A stretch of 14,788 bases of DNA, from NCBI GenBank assembly GCA_021778935.1, contig JAJYBQ010000027.1:1-14788 (forward strand). Reading direction: 5' to 3'. The stretch is from Pseudomonadota bacterium. GTDB lineage: Bacteria > Pseudomonadota > Gammaproteobacteria > Burkholderiales > Burkholderiaceae. This document shows, piece by piece, positions 7,027 to 14,235 of this stretch (position 1 is its first letter; each line of letters begins with the position of its first letter). The notes under the pieces were generated by a model. It saw only the letters and a program-made list of their open reading frames with translations, was not told where the DNA came from and made no database searches. A program made the translations under genes and the position numbers.

Positions 7027-8319
7027 TCAGCGATCCTTGCTCAGGAACGCACCGGTACCGGAGGATGCATAGACGAAAACGGTATACACGGATCCCGCGA
7101 CAAGACTGTTTGGCGGGTCCAGTAGCGAAATCGCGCCGCCGTTCAACGTGATGGTCGGAGCGTTCGACGATGGCGTGACGCCGTAATATGAGGAGGTCGT
7201 CGTCGGAGATGCCGCCGAAGGAAATGGCGCATAGTCGACGAGCATCGAAACCGAGGTCCCACTGACATTCACGAGGCGGAGGCTCCCGGACCCATTGCCC
7301 GGATACTGGTTATCATCGGCGAGGAGTTCTGCCGTCGGAGTTGTCCCGTACACGACAAGCGAATAATCTCCTCCAGCCGTCAAGCTTGACGGCAACCCCG
7401 TGGTTACCACCGTTCCCGCCGCGGACGTAACGTTGCTCCACGTAACGCTTCCAGCCGGAACCAGGGTATAGGTTCCAACGAATGGTGCGTTGACGGAAGC
7501 TACCGGCGTCGTCGTAGCCCCACTGACCACGCTCGCCGTTACCAATGACGTTCCCGAGGGCAGTTCCGCTGCGATCCGCACCCGCGCGTACGCCATCGCC
7601 ATCGTCGTCGGATTCCCACCCTGGACGATCAGCATGCCGTTCACCAGCCCGCCGCCCAAGGTCGGCGTAAACGCCACCACCTCGGCCTGGCCGCCGGCGA
7701 GATTCACCGATTGATTGATAAAGCGGATATCCCCCGGCGTGTTGGGCTTCGTCGCGATGATCGTGTAGTTTCCTGCAGCCTCGGTCACCGGCAGCGACTG
7801 CCCCGTGACGCTTCCATAGACGGGCTGCGCCCCGGCCGGAACGCTCGCCGTGTTCTGCGGCAGGACATAGACATCCAGCGGACCGGCGTCCGTCGAGAAA
7901 TTGGCGAACGCAACCGTCGACTGCCCCGAAGACGGGATGCCGAGATTGTCGGTCAGATACCCCATCGCCACGGTCGTGCCGAGCGTGTAGGCGACGATGG
8001 TGTAGCTCTCCCCGGTCCCAAGGTTGACCGTGAGCGGCGTCCCGGAACTCAGCGTGCCGGTTTCGTCGGTCACCGACGCCGCGTAGGTGCTGGGATTCTG
8101 CGACACATACCCGCTCGCGCTCCCCACGGCGACTGCGGTCACCGCCGGGGCCCCGCTCAGACTGAGGTCGAGCACGGGACTCGTCGCCCCCGCCGTCGTG
8201 GCATTGACCAATCGCACGCTCGTGGGTGCAACATTGTTGCTACTGCTGCTGCAGGCACCAAGCATGCCCGCGAACACCACCAGCGCGGCGGACAAGCCAA
8301 TTCGGGGAAAGGATCGCAT
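7027..8319 (-). CDS. DUF4397-like repeat lipoprotein
   Basis: Function unknown. The 430-residue product begins with a lipoprotein signal peptide: hydrophobic LSAALVVFAGM, then lipobox LGAC with Cys23 and Ser at +2, which favours the outer membrane. The rest is rich in Ser, Thr, Val, Gly and Ala and looks like beta-sandwich repeats. Units open with VRLVNATTAG (about residue 35), VAFANFSTDAGPLDVYVLP, ARVRIAAELPSGTSL and LRLVNVSGTSVSMLVDY, and several close with strands such as GESYTIVAYT, GNYTIIATKP, GDYSLVVYG and GSVYTVFVYA. This resembles DUF4397, a family of secreted or surface proteins. It may be an anchored surface or matrix protein; that is inference. The ATG at 8319 lacks a clear ribosome-binding site, but the lipobox position supports it. 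Base use looks less GC-rich than in the metabolic genes. It is convergent with pseudoazurin. Confidence 0.8.
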   Translation of the reverse strand: MRSFPRIGLSAALVVFAGMLGACSSSSNNVAPTSVRLVNATTAGATSPVLDLSLSGAPAVTAVAVGSASGYVSQNPSTYAASVTDETGTLSSGTPLTVNLGTGESYTIVAYTLGTTVAMGYLTDNLGIPSSGQSTVAFANFSTDAGPLDVYVLPQNTASVPAGAQPVYGSVTGQSLPVTEAAGNYTIIATKPNTPGDIRFINQSVNLAGGQAEVVAFTPTLGGGLVNGMLIVQGGNPTTMAMAYARVRIAAELPSGTSLVTASVVSGATTTPVASVNAPFVGTYTLVPAGSVTWSNVTSAAGTVVTTGLPSSLTAGGDYSLVVYGTTPTAELLADDNQYPGNGSGSLRLVNVSGTSVSMLVDYAPFPSAASPTTTSSYYGVTPSSNAPTITLNGGAISLLDPPNSLVAGSVYTVFVYASSGTGAFLSKDR

Positions 8320-8346
8320 CTTTGACGGTTCTACAAGTTATGGAAA

Positions 8347-8364
8347 CTGTCGGAACGCCGACAG
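8347..8364. promoter_or_regulatory. Perfect inverted repeat upstream of the lipoprotein gene
   Basis: CTGTCGG-AACG-CCGACAG forms 7-bp arms with a 4-base centre, 28 to 45 bases upstream of the lipoprotein start codon. That position would overlap or adjoin its promoter, so it could be an operator or a 5'-leader hairpin. It could also be a stem after the LuxR-type gene ending at 8495, but no T-run follows it. Confidence 0.35.
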
Positions 8365-8494
8365 GAACCGCAGCATGGCGCCGCGGCGCAAACCCGCGAC
8401 TATACGCCACGCCGGGAATCGGTGGCGACCGATCCGTTACAAAGACGCGGCGCAGTGCGCGCCCGCGGAGCTCCGCCCCTCCCCACGGCAGGAC

Positions 8495-8755
8495 TCACCC
8501 CAGAAGCCCGATCCGGATCGCCTTCACGACCGCCTGGATCTTGTTCGCGCACCCAAGCTTGTGGCTGGCCGCTTGCAGGTGCCAGTTGGCGGTTCGCTCG
8601 GAGATCTGCAGGATGCGGCCCACCTCCCAGGCCGTCTTGCCCTCCGCCGTCCAGCGCAGGCATTCCGTTTCCCGCGCCGTCAAGGCCGGCCGCCCCGCGC
8701 CGGCCGTCGAGGGGGGAGGAACCGCATGGGGCAATCCGTTTTTGAAGATCCGCAT
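8495..8755 (-). CDS. Stand-alone LuxR-type HTH domain (small or truncated regulator)
   Basis: The 86 residues end in a clear LuxR/GerE helix-turn-helix: LTARETECLRWTAEGKTAWE, then VGRILQISERTANWHLQAAS and a KLGCANKIQAVVKAIRIGLL tail. This is close to the DNA-binding half of quorum-sensing LuxR proteins (about 240 residues), but no autoinducer-binding domain can be recognised upstream. The frame stays open to 9109, yet that extension runs through the tRNA-Arg gene antisense and its sequence is arbitrary. The ATG at 8755 is the nearest sensible start; it has no good ribosome-binding site. It is either a small single-domain regulator or what remains of a deleted luxR homologue. The helix-turn-helix itself looks undamaged. 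It lies 175 bases upstream of the lipoprotein gene on the same strand; control of that gene is only a guess. Confidence 0.55.
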   Translation of the reverse strand: MRIFKNGLPHAVPPPSTAGAGRPALTARETECLRWTAEGKTAWEVGRILQISERTANWHLQAASHKLGCANKIQAVVKAIRIGLLG

Positions 8756-9031
8756 TCTTGCATTCGCCCTGGCAAGAGAACGCCGGGAACCGGGAGCGCG
8801 GCGCGTCGTCCGCCCTCGGTCCCGCACTTCGAACCCGCACAGCGTTTTTACACAACCTGCACCGGTGGGACAATCCGCCGAACCGCCGTCATGCGTCCTG
8901 GGGATCCCCGCTACGCGCGACATCGACGCGATGGCCATGCCGTGCCGCGAGATACGCCGCCGCCCCGCCATGGCCGCGGCGCCGCGCCCGCCGGGAAGGC
9001 GATTGCGATTTCGTGTAGAATTCGCGGTTCT
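8756..9031. other. Gene-poor stretch between the LuxR-type HTH and tRNA-Arg
   Basis: I see no supportable gene in these 276 bases on either strand. TAGAAT at 9016-9021, followed by a GC-rich discriminator, is a plausible -10 for the tRNA, with no convincing -35. No autoinducer-binding coding sequence was recognised that could have completed the neighbouring LuxR-type gene. Confidence 0.4.
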
Positions 9032-9108
9032 GCGCCCGTAGCTCAGTTGGATAGAGTACCTGGCTACGAACCAGGGGGTCGTGGGTTCGAATCCTGCCGG
9101 GCGCACCA
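9032..9108 (+). tRNA. tRNA-Arg (anticodon ACG)
   Basis: A complete 77-base cloverleaf. The acceptor stem GCGCCCG pairs with CGGGCGC, followed by A and an encoded CCA (9106-9108). The D arm is GCTC/GAGT with AGTTGGATA in the loop. The anticodon stem CCTGG/CCAGG holds loop CTACGAA with anticodon ACG, where A34 is normally edited to inosine to read CGU, CGC and CGA. The T arm contains TTCGAAT. It is followed at once by a strong terminator and a degraded integrase, which makes its 3' end a likely attachment site. Confidence 0.98.
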
Positions 9109-9123
9109 CATATTGCTGTGTTT

Positions 9124-9160
9124 ACAAGGGGTTGCCTTAGTCGGCAGCCCCTTGTTCTTT
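9124..9160 (+). terminator. Rho-independent terminator of tRNA-Arg
   Basis: ACAAGGGGTTGCC (9124-9136) pairs with GGCAGCCCCTTGT (9143-9155): 13 base pairs with one wobble and a 6-base loop, followed by TCTTT. It lies 15 bases after the tRNA CCA end and is the best intrinsic terminator in the window. Confidence 0.85.
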
Positions 9161-9166
9161 GTAGCC

Positions 9167-9202
9167 TTGTGCCATTCCTGGGGGGTTGTGCCATTCCCGG
9201 GG
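9167..9202. repeat. Two tandem 17-base repeats at 19-base spacing
   Basis: TTGTGCCATTCCTGGGG (9167-9183) and TTGTGCCATTCCCGGGG (9186-9202) differ at one base. They lie between the tRNA terminator and the integrase remnant. Short direct repeats in this position resemble arm-type integrase or excisionase sites of tRNA-targeting elements; that role is inferred. Confidence 0.7.
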
Positions 9203-9328
9203 TCATTCGATACGCTCCGGACGCCGCCGATCAACCCGCTGGGTGATCGCCGCGTCGGCATGCCCGAGCAACTGCCGGGCGCGCTCCAAACTGTCCGCGT
9301 CGCTCCCCGCCTTGGCCCGCGCCGGACC
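9203..9328 (-). pseudogene. C-terminal remnant of a tyrosine-recombinase (phage-type) integrase
   Basis: Reading the minus strand into the TGA at 9203-9205 gives PARAKAGSDADSLERARQLL, then GHADAAITQRVDRRRPERIE. The pattern LLGHxDxxITxRVYRR is the C-terminal end of phage integrases, with the LLGH histidine of the active site and then the nucleophilic Tyr. Here the LLGH motif is intact, but the expected Tyr codon reads GAT (Asp, 9230-9232), one base from TAT. Only about 40 codons are recognisable; an in-frame TAA stands just upstream (9350-9352) and nothing earlier in the gene was found. The fragment lies about 95 bases from the tRNA-Arg 3' end, with its C-terminus towards the tRNA, as expected for an element inserted there. 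The assignment is by motif only. Confidence 0.65.
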
Positions 9329-9333
9329 GCAAT

Positions 9334-9349
9334 ATCCATGGACATGGAT
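9334..9349. promoter_or_regulatory. 16-base palindrome upstream of the HD-GYP gene
   Basis: ATCCATG-GA-CATGGAT has perfect 7-base arms and sits about 130 bases before the HD-GYP start, at the edge of the integrase remnant. TTGACG at 9374-9379 downstream could be a -35, though no good -10 follows. It may be an operator for the HD-GYP gene or a leftover of the integrated element. Confidence 0.3.
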
Positions 9350-9479
9350 TTACTATTCCCTTGCAGAACTCGATTGACGCCAAGAGGGCAAAAAGGCACA
9401 TCGATCCCCGACGTCGCCAGCCCGAGGCAAGCTGGCTCGTAACGAGGCTCTCCGCCTCAATATTGAACGAACTGTGGCC

Positions 9480-11258
9480 ATGACCCAGCGCAAGGACGCC
9501 GCCGCCAAAGACCACGAAATTCTGCAGTTGTTCATCACAAGTGCGCCGGCGGCCATTGCGATGTTCGACCGCGCCATGCATTACCTGGCGGCGAGCCCGC
9601 GCTGGATCGAGGATTATCGGCTCAAGGGAACGGGCATCGTCGGCCGGTCGCACTACGAGATATTCCCGGAAATTCCGGAATCATGGAGACGGGTGCACCG
9701 CCGAGCACTGCTGGGAGAAACCATCACCGCACGAGAGGACCGCTTCGACCGGATCGATGGAACCACCCAGTGGCTGAACTGGGAGGTAAGACCCTGGTAC
9801 AGGAAGTCGAGCGAAATCGGCGGAATCATCATTTTCACGGAAGACATCACGAGTTCCAGGGCGGCTGAGCATGCGCTACAGCGCAAGGTCCAGGAGTTGG
9901 AAAAGCTGATGGATGTCGTTCCTGCAGCGGTATGGATCGCAGCCGATCCCGAATGCAAGGTCATTACGGGGAATAGACTGGCGAATCAGATCTTCGACGC
10001 ATCCAAAGATGAGAATGTGTCGCCAACCGCGGTTCCCGATAAACGACATATCTACGCTCCCGATGGCCGCAAGCTCCCTGCGGAGGAACTGCCGATGCAG
10101 CTTGCGGCGGCGACGAACCGCGAGATCCGGGACACGGAATTACAGATCGAGATGCCCTCCGGCCGGCTTATCACGATTCTGGGCAACGCCGTTCCGCTAC
10201 GGGATGAGAAGGGCCTCCCGATCGGGAGCATTGCTGCGTTTCAAGATATCTCGCAGCGCAAACAAGTGGAGATCCTGGCGCAGGAAAGCACAAAGCGTTA
10301 CAAGTCGCTCTTCGACAACATGCTGAACGGCATTGCCTATTGCCGGATGTTGTTCGAGGACGGCGCGCCTGTCGATTTCCTATATCTGGATGTGAACAAG
10401 GCGTTCGAGGAGCAGACCGGTTTACGCAACGTGGCAGGAAGGAAAGCCACCGAGTTGATACCTGGGATTCGGGAACAAAGCCCGGATCTGCTTGAGCGGT
10501 ATGGCCGCGTTGCCAAGGGCCATGGGCCGGAGCGTTTTGAAACCTATGTCGCGCCATTGAAGGATTGGTTCACCGTTTCCGCATACAGCGCAGAAACGGA
10601 TCATTTCGTCGCTGTGTTCGATGTGATCACGGAACAGAAGCGCCGCGAGGAAAAAGTCACTGAATATGTGCAGCAACTCGAACTCGCAATGCGGGGAACG
10701 CTCCTTGCCATCGCCAATATGGTCGAGCAGCGTGATCCGTATACGGCCGGGCACGAGCGCAGAGTTGGCCTGATTGCCGCGGACATCGCGCGGGAGATGG
10801 GATGGGATGAACGCAAATGCGAGGAACTGCAGATGGTCGGTCTGGTGCACGACATCGGCAAGATCAGCATACCCGCCGAGATTCTTGCGAAGCCGGGTCC
10901 CCTGACCCCGGTGGAATATGAAATCGTCAAACAGCATGTCCATCGCGGATACGAAATCCTCAAGGGCGTGCATTTCTCGCTACCGATCGCCGAGATAATC
11001 CGCCAGCATCACGAACGAATGGATGGCAGCGGTTATCCCATGGGACTGACGGGGGAGGCGATCCGCTCCGAGGCGAAGATCGTTGCGGTTGCGGATGTGG
11101 TGGAAGCGATCTCCTCGCACAGGCCCTATCGCCCGGCTCTGGGCTTGCAGGTTGCCGTGCAGGAAATCAACGATCACAGAGGCAAGCGCTATGACGCCGA
11201 TGTGGTGGATGCATTTCTTCGATTAGTCAACGAAAAACATTATCGACTGCGTCCGTAG
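9480..11258 (+). CDS. Triple-PAS HD-GYP protein, probable cyclic-di-GMP phosphodiesterase
   Basis: HD-GYP domains hydrolyse cyclic di-GMP, lowering its level and favouring motility over biofilm. The 592 residues contain three PAS-like sensor modules at about 14-125, 138-258 and 268-388, each ending in the usual TEDITS/QDISQRKQ/DVITEQKR linker. The HD-GYP domain runs from about 400 to the end. It has HDIGK (His457-Asp458), HHERMDGSGYP (510-520, with the GYP triad intact) and DVVEAISSHRPYRPALG. No transmembrane segment is evident, so it should be cytoplasmic. The start is either ATG 9480 or GTG 9474; neither has a strong ribosome-binding site. Rows of this gene sampled by eye are 47 to 62 percent GC, against about 70 percent in a sampled row of oxyR. 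With the integrase remnant upstream, this suggests acquisition. The ligand sensed is unknown. Confidence 0.9.
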   Translation: MTQRKDAAAKDHEILQLFITSAPAAIAMFDRAMHYLAASPRWIEDYRLKGTGIVGRSHYEIFPEIPESWRRVHRRALLGETITAREDRFDRIDGTTQWLNWEVRPWYRKSSEIGGIIIFTEDITSSRAAEHALQRKVQELEKLMDVVPAAVWIAADPECKVITGNRLANQIFDASKDENVSPTAVPDKRHIYAPDGRKLPAEELPMQLAAATNREIRDTELQIEMPSGRLITILGNAVPLRDEKGLPIGSIAAFQDISQRKQVEILAQESTKRYKSLFDNMLNGIAYCRMLFEDGAPVDFLYLDVNKAFEEQTGLRNVAGRKATELIPGIREQSPDLLERYGRVAKGHGPERFETYVAPLKDWFTVSAYSAETDHFVAVFDVITEQKRREEKVTEYVQQLELAMRGTLLAIANMVEQRDPYTAGHERRVGLIAADIAREMGWDERKCEELQMVGLVHDIGKISIPAEILAKPGPLTPVEYEIVKQHVHRGYEILKGVHFSLPIAEIIRQHHERMDGSGYPMGLTGEAIRSEAKIVAVADVVEAISSHRPYRPALGLQVAVQEINDHRGKRYDADVVDAFLRLVNEKHYRLRP

Positions 11259-11281
11259 ATCGCGCCCGCACAGCAGAATGC

Positions 11282-11300
11282 CCATCCGGCTCAAGGATGG
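11282..11300. terminator. Small hairpin between convergent HD-GYP and mutarotase genes
   Basis: CCATCC (11282-11287) pairs with GGATGG (11295-11300) across a 7-base loop, inside the 49-base gap between the two stop codons. There is no T-run, so it is at best a weak bidirectional terminator. Confidence 0.3.
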
Positions 11301-11307
11301 CCTGAGC

Positions 11308-12297
11308 CTACGCCGATTGCGTGCCCGCAATCGCGGTTCCCGCAAGACGCGGTTCGACGCGGTAGCGAACCGCCAGCCGATGCTCGGCACCGGGCGCGAC
11401 CGTCACGCAATCCTCCAGGGCGTTGGCGCTTTCCACGCACAGCATCTCCCGCCAGCCCGCGTCCGCCCCCCGCGCACCGGATCCGAGGTCTCCAAGCTTC
11501 GCGGCCTTCTCTGCCCAGGGGGTCCAGACCACGGTCGACGCGCTTGCGCTCTTTTCCACGACGATGCGCCGTCCGAGCACCGGATCGTCGATGACGCACG
11601 AGGCGGCGCGATCGCGGTAGACGCGATCGGTCTCGCCCGCGAACCGCACGGCGCCCTCCTGGCGGCGACGCGCCTCGGGCCCCACCTTGTCGACGTATTC
11701 GCAGCCGTCGAGCCCGATCACCTGCGCGTGGTCGACATCCCCGACCCGGAAATAGGTGTGCAGTGCTTCCCCGACGGGGAACGGCGTGGTTCCCCGATTG
11801 CGGGTGACCAGTTCGATTGCCAGCGTGTCGCCGAACGTGGCGTGCAGCGCGAGTTCCCAGTGGTTCGGCCAGACCGCACGCACGGCATCGAATCCCGACA
11901 GATCGGATTGGTCCAGCGTGTGCGGATCGAGCCGAAGGGCCACGCGCACGGCGCCGTCCGCGAGGACCGCGGCATCCGCAAGATCCCAGACGAGATTGCG
12001 CGCGAATCCATGAGCGGGCAGCCCCGGCTGCGCATGGGGCCCGAACCAGGGCCAACATACGGGGATCCCGCCGCGCACGGACTTGGCGGGCGCAAAGCGC
12101 GCGCCGTTCGACAGCCACACGACATCGTGGGCCTGGCCACGCGGCTTCCAGGTGAGGACCTGGGCGCCCTGCAGACAAAGGCTTGCCGATGCCGCCGGAC
12201 CGTCGATATCCAGGACCGTCAGCGCGCCGGCTTCTTCGCGAAACCGCAATGCGCCTACCGACGCGAACCGTCGACCCAGTTCCTGCGCGTTCTGCAT
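11308..12297 (-). CDS. D-hexose-6-phosphate mutarotase, YeaD-type aldose-1-epimerase family
   Basis: YeaD-like enzymes interconvert the alpha and beta anomers of glucose 6-phosphate and related hexose 6-phosphates in the cytoplasm. The 329-residue product shows the family's signature GGIPVCWPWFGPH at about 76-88, the active-site His96 in PAHGFAR, GEALHTYFRVGD at about 176-187 (Glu177, His180), and the catalytic Glu289 in CVESAN. The ATG at 12297 is preferred over the one at 12303 because GAGGGG then lies eight bases upstream; with the other it would be only two bases away. It follows ubiA by 72 bases on the same strand and may be part of the recG-oxyR-ubiA transcript or have its own promoter. 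Nothing looks damaged. Confidence 0.92.
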   Translation of the reverse strand: MQNAQELGRRFASVGALRFREEAGALTVLDIDGPAASASLCLQGAQVLTWKPRGQAHDVVWLSNGARFAPAKSVRGGIPVCWPWFGPHAQPGLPAHGFARNLVWDLADAAVLADGAVRVALRLDPHTLDQSDLSGFDAVRAVWPNHWELALHATFGDTLAIELVTRNRGTTPFPVGEALHTYFRVGDVDHAQVIGLDGCEYVDKVGPEARRRQEGAVRFAGETDRVYRDRAASCVIDDPVLGRRIVVEKSASASTVVWTPWAEKAAKLGDLGSGARGADAGWREMLCVESANALEDCVTVAPGAEHRLAVRYRVEPRLAGTAIAGTQSA

Positions 12298-12369
12298 GAC
12301 CATTTCCCCTCGTCCGGATGCGCCGCCGATCGCGGCCCGGCAAAGGATACCGGCTTCGGCGAGGAGCGC

Positions 12370-13284
12370 TCAGCGCAACGCGAAATCGGCAACGATCCCG
12401 GCGAATATGCACAACCCCAGCCAATGGTTGTGCCGGAATGCGCGAAAGCACTGCATGCGGTCCCGCCCGTGGATCCAGACGAGGTGGAGCAGCGCGCAGC
12501 CCGCCGCGCCCGCCCACCCGGCATAGAAGACCGGCCCCAGGCCGACGACATGCGCGGCGGCAGCCAGCATCGCCAGATAGCCGCCGTAGCAGACGCCGAT
12601 CGCCAGCACGTCGGCGCGGCCGAAAAAGATCGCCGACGAGCGCACGCCGATGCGCAGGTCATCGTCGCGATCGACCATCGCATACTCGGTGTCGTAGGCG
12701 ATCACCCAGAGCAGGTTGGCGATCAGCAACCACCACCCGAGCGCAGGCACCCGGCCCTGCACGGCAGCGAACGCCATCGGGATCCCGAACGAGAACGCGA
12801 TTCCCAGGTAGGCCTGCGGCATGGGAAAAAAACGCTTGAAATACGGATAGGTCGCCGCCACCGCCACCGCCACCAATGCCAGAGGGAGCGCAGCCCGGTC
12901 GAGAAACGGCAGCGACACGGCCGCGGCGGCAAGCGCCAGAACCACGGCGACCGCCAGCGCCTCGCGCACCGAAATGATGCCGCGTGCAAGCACGCGGTCG
13001 GCGGTGCGCTTCACCTGGCCGTCGAAATTGCGGTCCGCGATGTCGTTGACCGCGCAACCCGCCGACCGCATCAACACCGTGCCCGCCGAGAAAATCACCA
13101 CCAAGGCCCAGCCCGGCCGGCCTCGAGCGGCGATCCACAATGCGTCGAGCGTCGGCCACAGCAACAGCAGGCTGCCGATCGGCTTGTCGAGCCGGGTCAG
13201 GCGGGCATAGGCCGCCAGCCGCGCAAGCAGCCGCATCCGGCGGCCGGGCGCCGACAGGGTGGACGCGGCATCGCCGGAATTCAT
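12370..13284 (-). CDS. ubiA: 4-hydroxybenzoate polyprenyltransferase
   Basis: UbiA is an inner-membrane enzyme that attaches the polyprenyl tail to 4-hydroxybenzoate, the first membrane-bound step of ubiquinone synthesis. The 304 residues have about eight to nine hydrophobic segments and both Mg-pyrophosphate motifs: NDIADRNFD at 80-88 followed by [12 protein letters not shown], and the second Asp-rich loop [14 protein letters not shown] at 196-209. The N-terminal [17 protein letters not shown] is typical. The frame stays open upstream through oxyR, but that extension is not UbiA-like. The ATG at 13284 overlaps the oxyR stop as ATGA, which implies translational coupling and explains the weak ribosome-binding site. 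Met17 (MRLLARL) is an alternative start. Confidence 0.96.
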   Translation of the reverse strand: MNSGDAASTLSAPGRRMRLLARLAAYARLTRLDKPIGSLLLLWPTLDALWIAARGRPGWALVVIFSAGTVLMRSAGCAVNDIADRNFDGQVKRTADRVLARGIISVREALAVAVVLALAAAAVSLPFLDRAALPLALVAVAVAATYPYFKRFFPMPQAYLGIAFSFGIPMAFAAVQGRVPALGWWLLIANLLWVIAYDTEYAMVDRDDDLRIGVRSSAIFFGRADVLAIGVCYGGYLAMLAAAAHVVGLGPVFYAGWAGAAGCALLHLVWIHGRDRMQCFRAFRHNHWLGLCIFAGIVADFALR

Positions 13285-14216
13285 GCCGGCAGCCCGTCGT
13301 CGATCGGGTTGGCGCCCGGCAATGCACATCGCTCGACCGCGCGGCATAGCGCCTCGATCGCGCCGGTCCGCGGGAAGGTCTTGCGCCATGCGAGCACCAC
13401 GCGCCGCTGCGGCACCGGAGCGCAAAACGGCACGTAGGCAAGCAGCGAACCGCGCACCGGACGCTCCGGAACGCTGGTCTGCGGCAACGCCGTGACGCCG
13501 ATCCCCGACGCCACCATCTGGCGGATCGTCTCCAGCGACGACCCCTCCAGCGGCCGCCGGGTGCCGTCCGTCGTCCCCCGATCCAGTTCGGGACAGGCGG
13601 CGAGCACCTGATCGCGGAAACAATGGCCGCTGCCCAGCAGCAGCGTCGTCTGGCCCGCCAGTTCCGCCATTGCAACCGCCTTGCGCCGCGCCCAGGCATG
13701 GCCCCGCGGCACCGCGGCAACGAACGGTTCGTCGTAAAGCGGCCGGATCGCCAGCCCCGAATCCGGCAGCGGCAGCGCGAGCACCGCGGCATCGATCTCG
13801 CCGTTGCGCAACATCTCCAGCAGCCGGGCGGTGAAGTTCTCCGCCAGGAACAAGGGCATCTGCGGCGCGTCCTGCTGCAATTGCCGTACCAGCGCCGGCA
13901 GCAGATACGGGCCGACGGTATAGATCGCCCCAAGGCGCAGCGGCCCCACCAGCGGGTCGCGACCCTGGCGCGCGATCTCGCCGATCCCGGCCGCCTGCTC
14001 GAGCACACGCTGCGCCTGCACGACGACGCGCTCGCCGATCTCCGTCAGGCGCACTTCGGCCGTACCGCGCTCGAACAGGCGCACGCCCAGTTCGTCTTCG
14101 AGTTTGCGGATCGCCACCGAAACGCTGGGCTGGGTGGCGTGGCAGGCTTCCGCCGCGCGGCCGAAGTGGCGTTCCCGCGCGAGGGCGACCAGATAGCGAA
14201 GTTCGGTCAACGTCAT
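13281..14216 (-). CDS. oxyR: OxyR, LysR-type hydrogen peroxide sensor
   Basis: OxyR is a LysR-family regulator that forms a disulfide on meeting hydrogen peroxide and then switches on catalase and peroxiredoxin genes; reduced OxyR represses some targets in several bacteria. The 311 residues have the helix-turn-helix at about 2-60 ([20 protein letters not shown]). The redox loop [12 protein letters not shown] places cysteines at 199 and 208, the same numbers as in the E. coli protein. [13 protein letters not shown] near the C-terminus fits the family. It starts 19 bases after recG and overlaps ubiA by four bases, so recG-oxyR-ubiA is probably one transcript. The ATG at 14216 has a weak ribosome-binding site. 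No catalase or peroxiredoxin gene is in the window. Confidence 0.95.
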   Translation of the reverse strand: MTLTELRYLVALARERHFGRAAEACHATQPSVSVAIRKLEDELGVRLFERGTAEVRLTEIGERVVVQAQRVLEQAAGIGEIARQGRDPLVGPLRLGAIYTVGPYLLPALVRQLQQDAPQMPLFLAENFTARLLEMLRNGEIDAAVLALPLPDSGLAIRPLYDEPFVAAVPRGHAWARRKAVAMAELAGQTTLLLGSGHCFRDQVLAACPELDRGTTDGTRRPLEGSSLETIRQMVASGIGVTALPQTSVPERPVRGSLLAYVPFCAPVPQRRVVLAWRKTFPRTGAIEALCRAVERCALPGANPIDDGLPA

Positions 14217-14235
14217 GGCGCAAGTTTATGGCGAT

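Noticed and set aside
8495..9109. A 204-residue version of the LuxR-type protein starting at 9109
   Set aside because: Its first 26 residues read the tRNA-Arg gene antisense, a common artefact, and the following stretch resembles no LuxR ligand domain. Only the last 86 residues are supported.
8087..9442. A 451-residue plus-strand open frame spanning the lipoprotein start, the LuxR-type gene and the tRNA
   Set aside because: It crosses a tRNA gene and its terminator and is antisense to two better-supported genes; composition is arbitrary.
9457..9466. Perfect palindrome TCAATATTGA just before the HD-GYP start
   Set aside because: Ten bases are short enough to be chance and it does not match a known operator; the nearby GAGGC/GCCTC hairpin is equally weak.
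11278..13437. A 719-residue plus-strand open frame
   Set aside because: It is antisense to the mutarotase, ubiA and oxyR genes, has an Arg/His/Pro-rich arbitrary composition, and the opposite strand carries recognisable conserved proteins.
12370..14223. A single 617-residue minus-strand open frame that would fuse an unknown N-terminal half to UbiA
   Set aside because: The first half is an Arg/Gly/Ala-rich out-of-frame reading of oxyR, whose own frame gives a perfect OxyR with Cys199/Cys208. UbiA begins at 13284 with an ATGA overlap.
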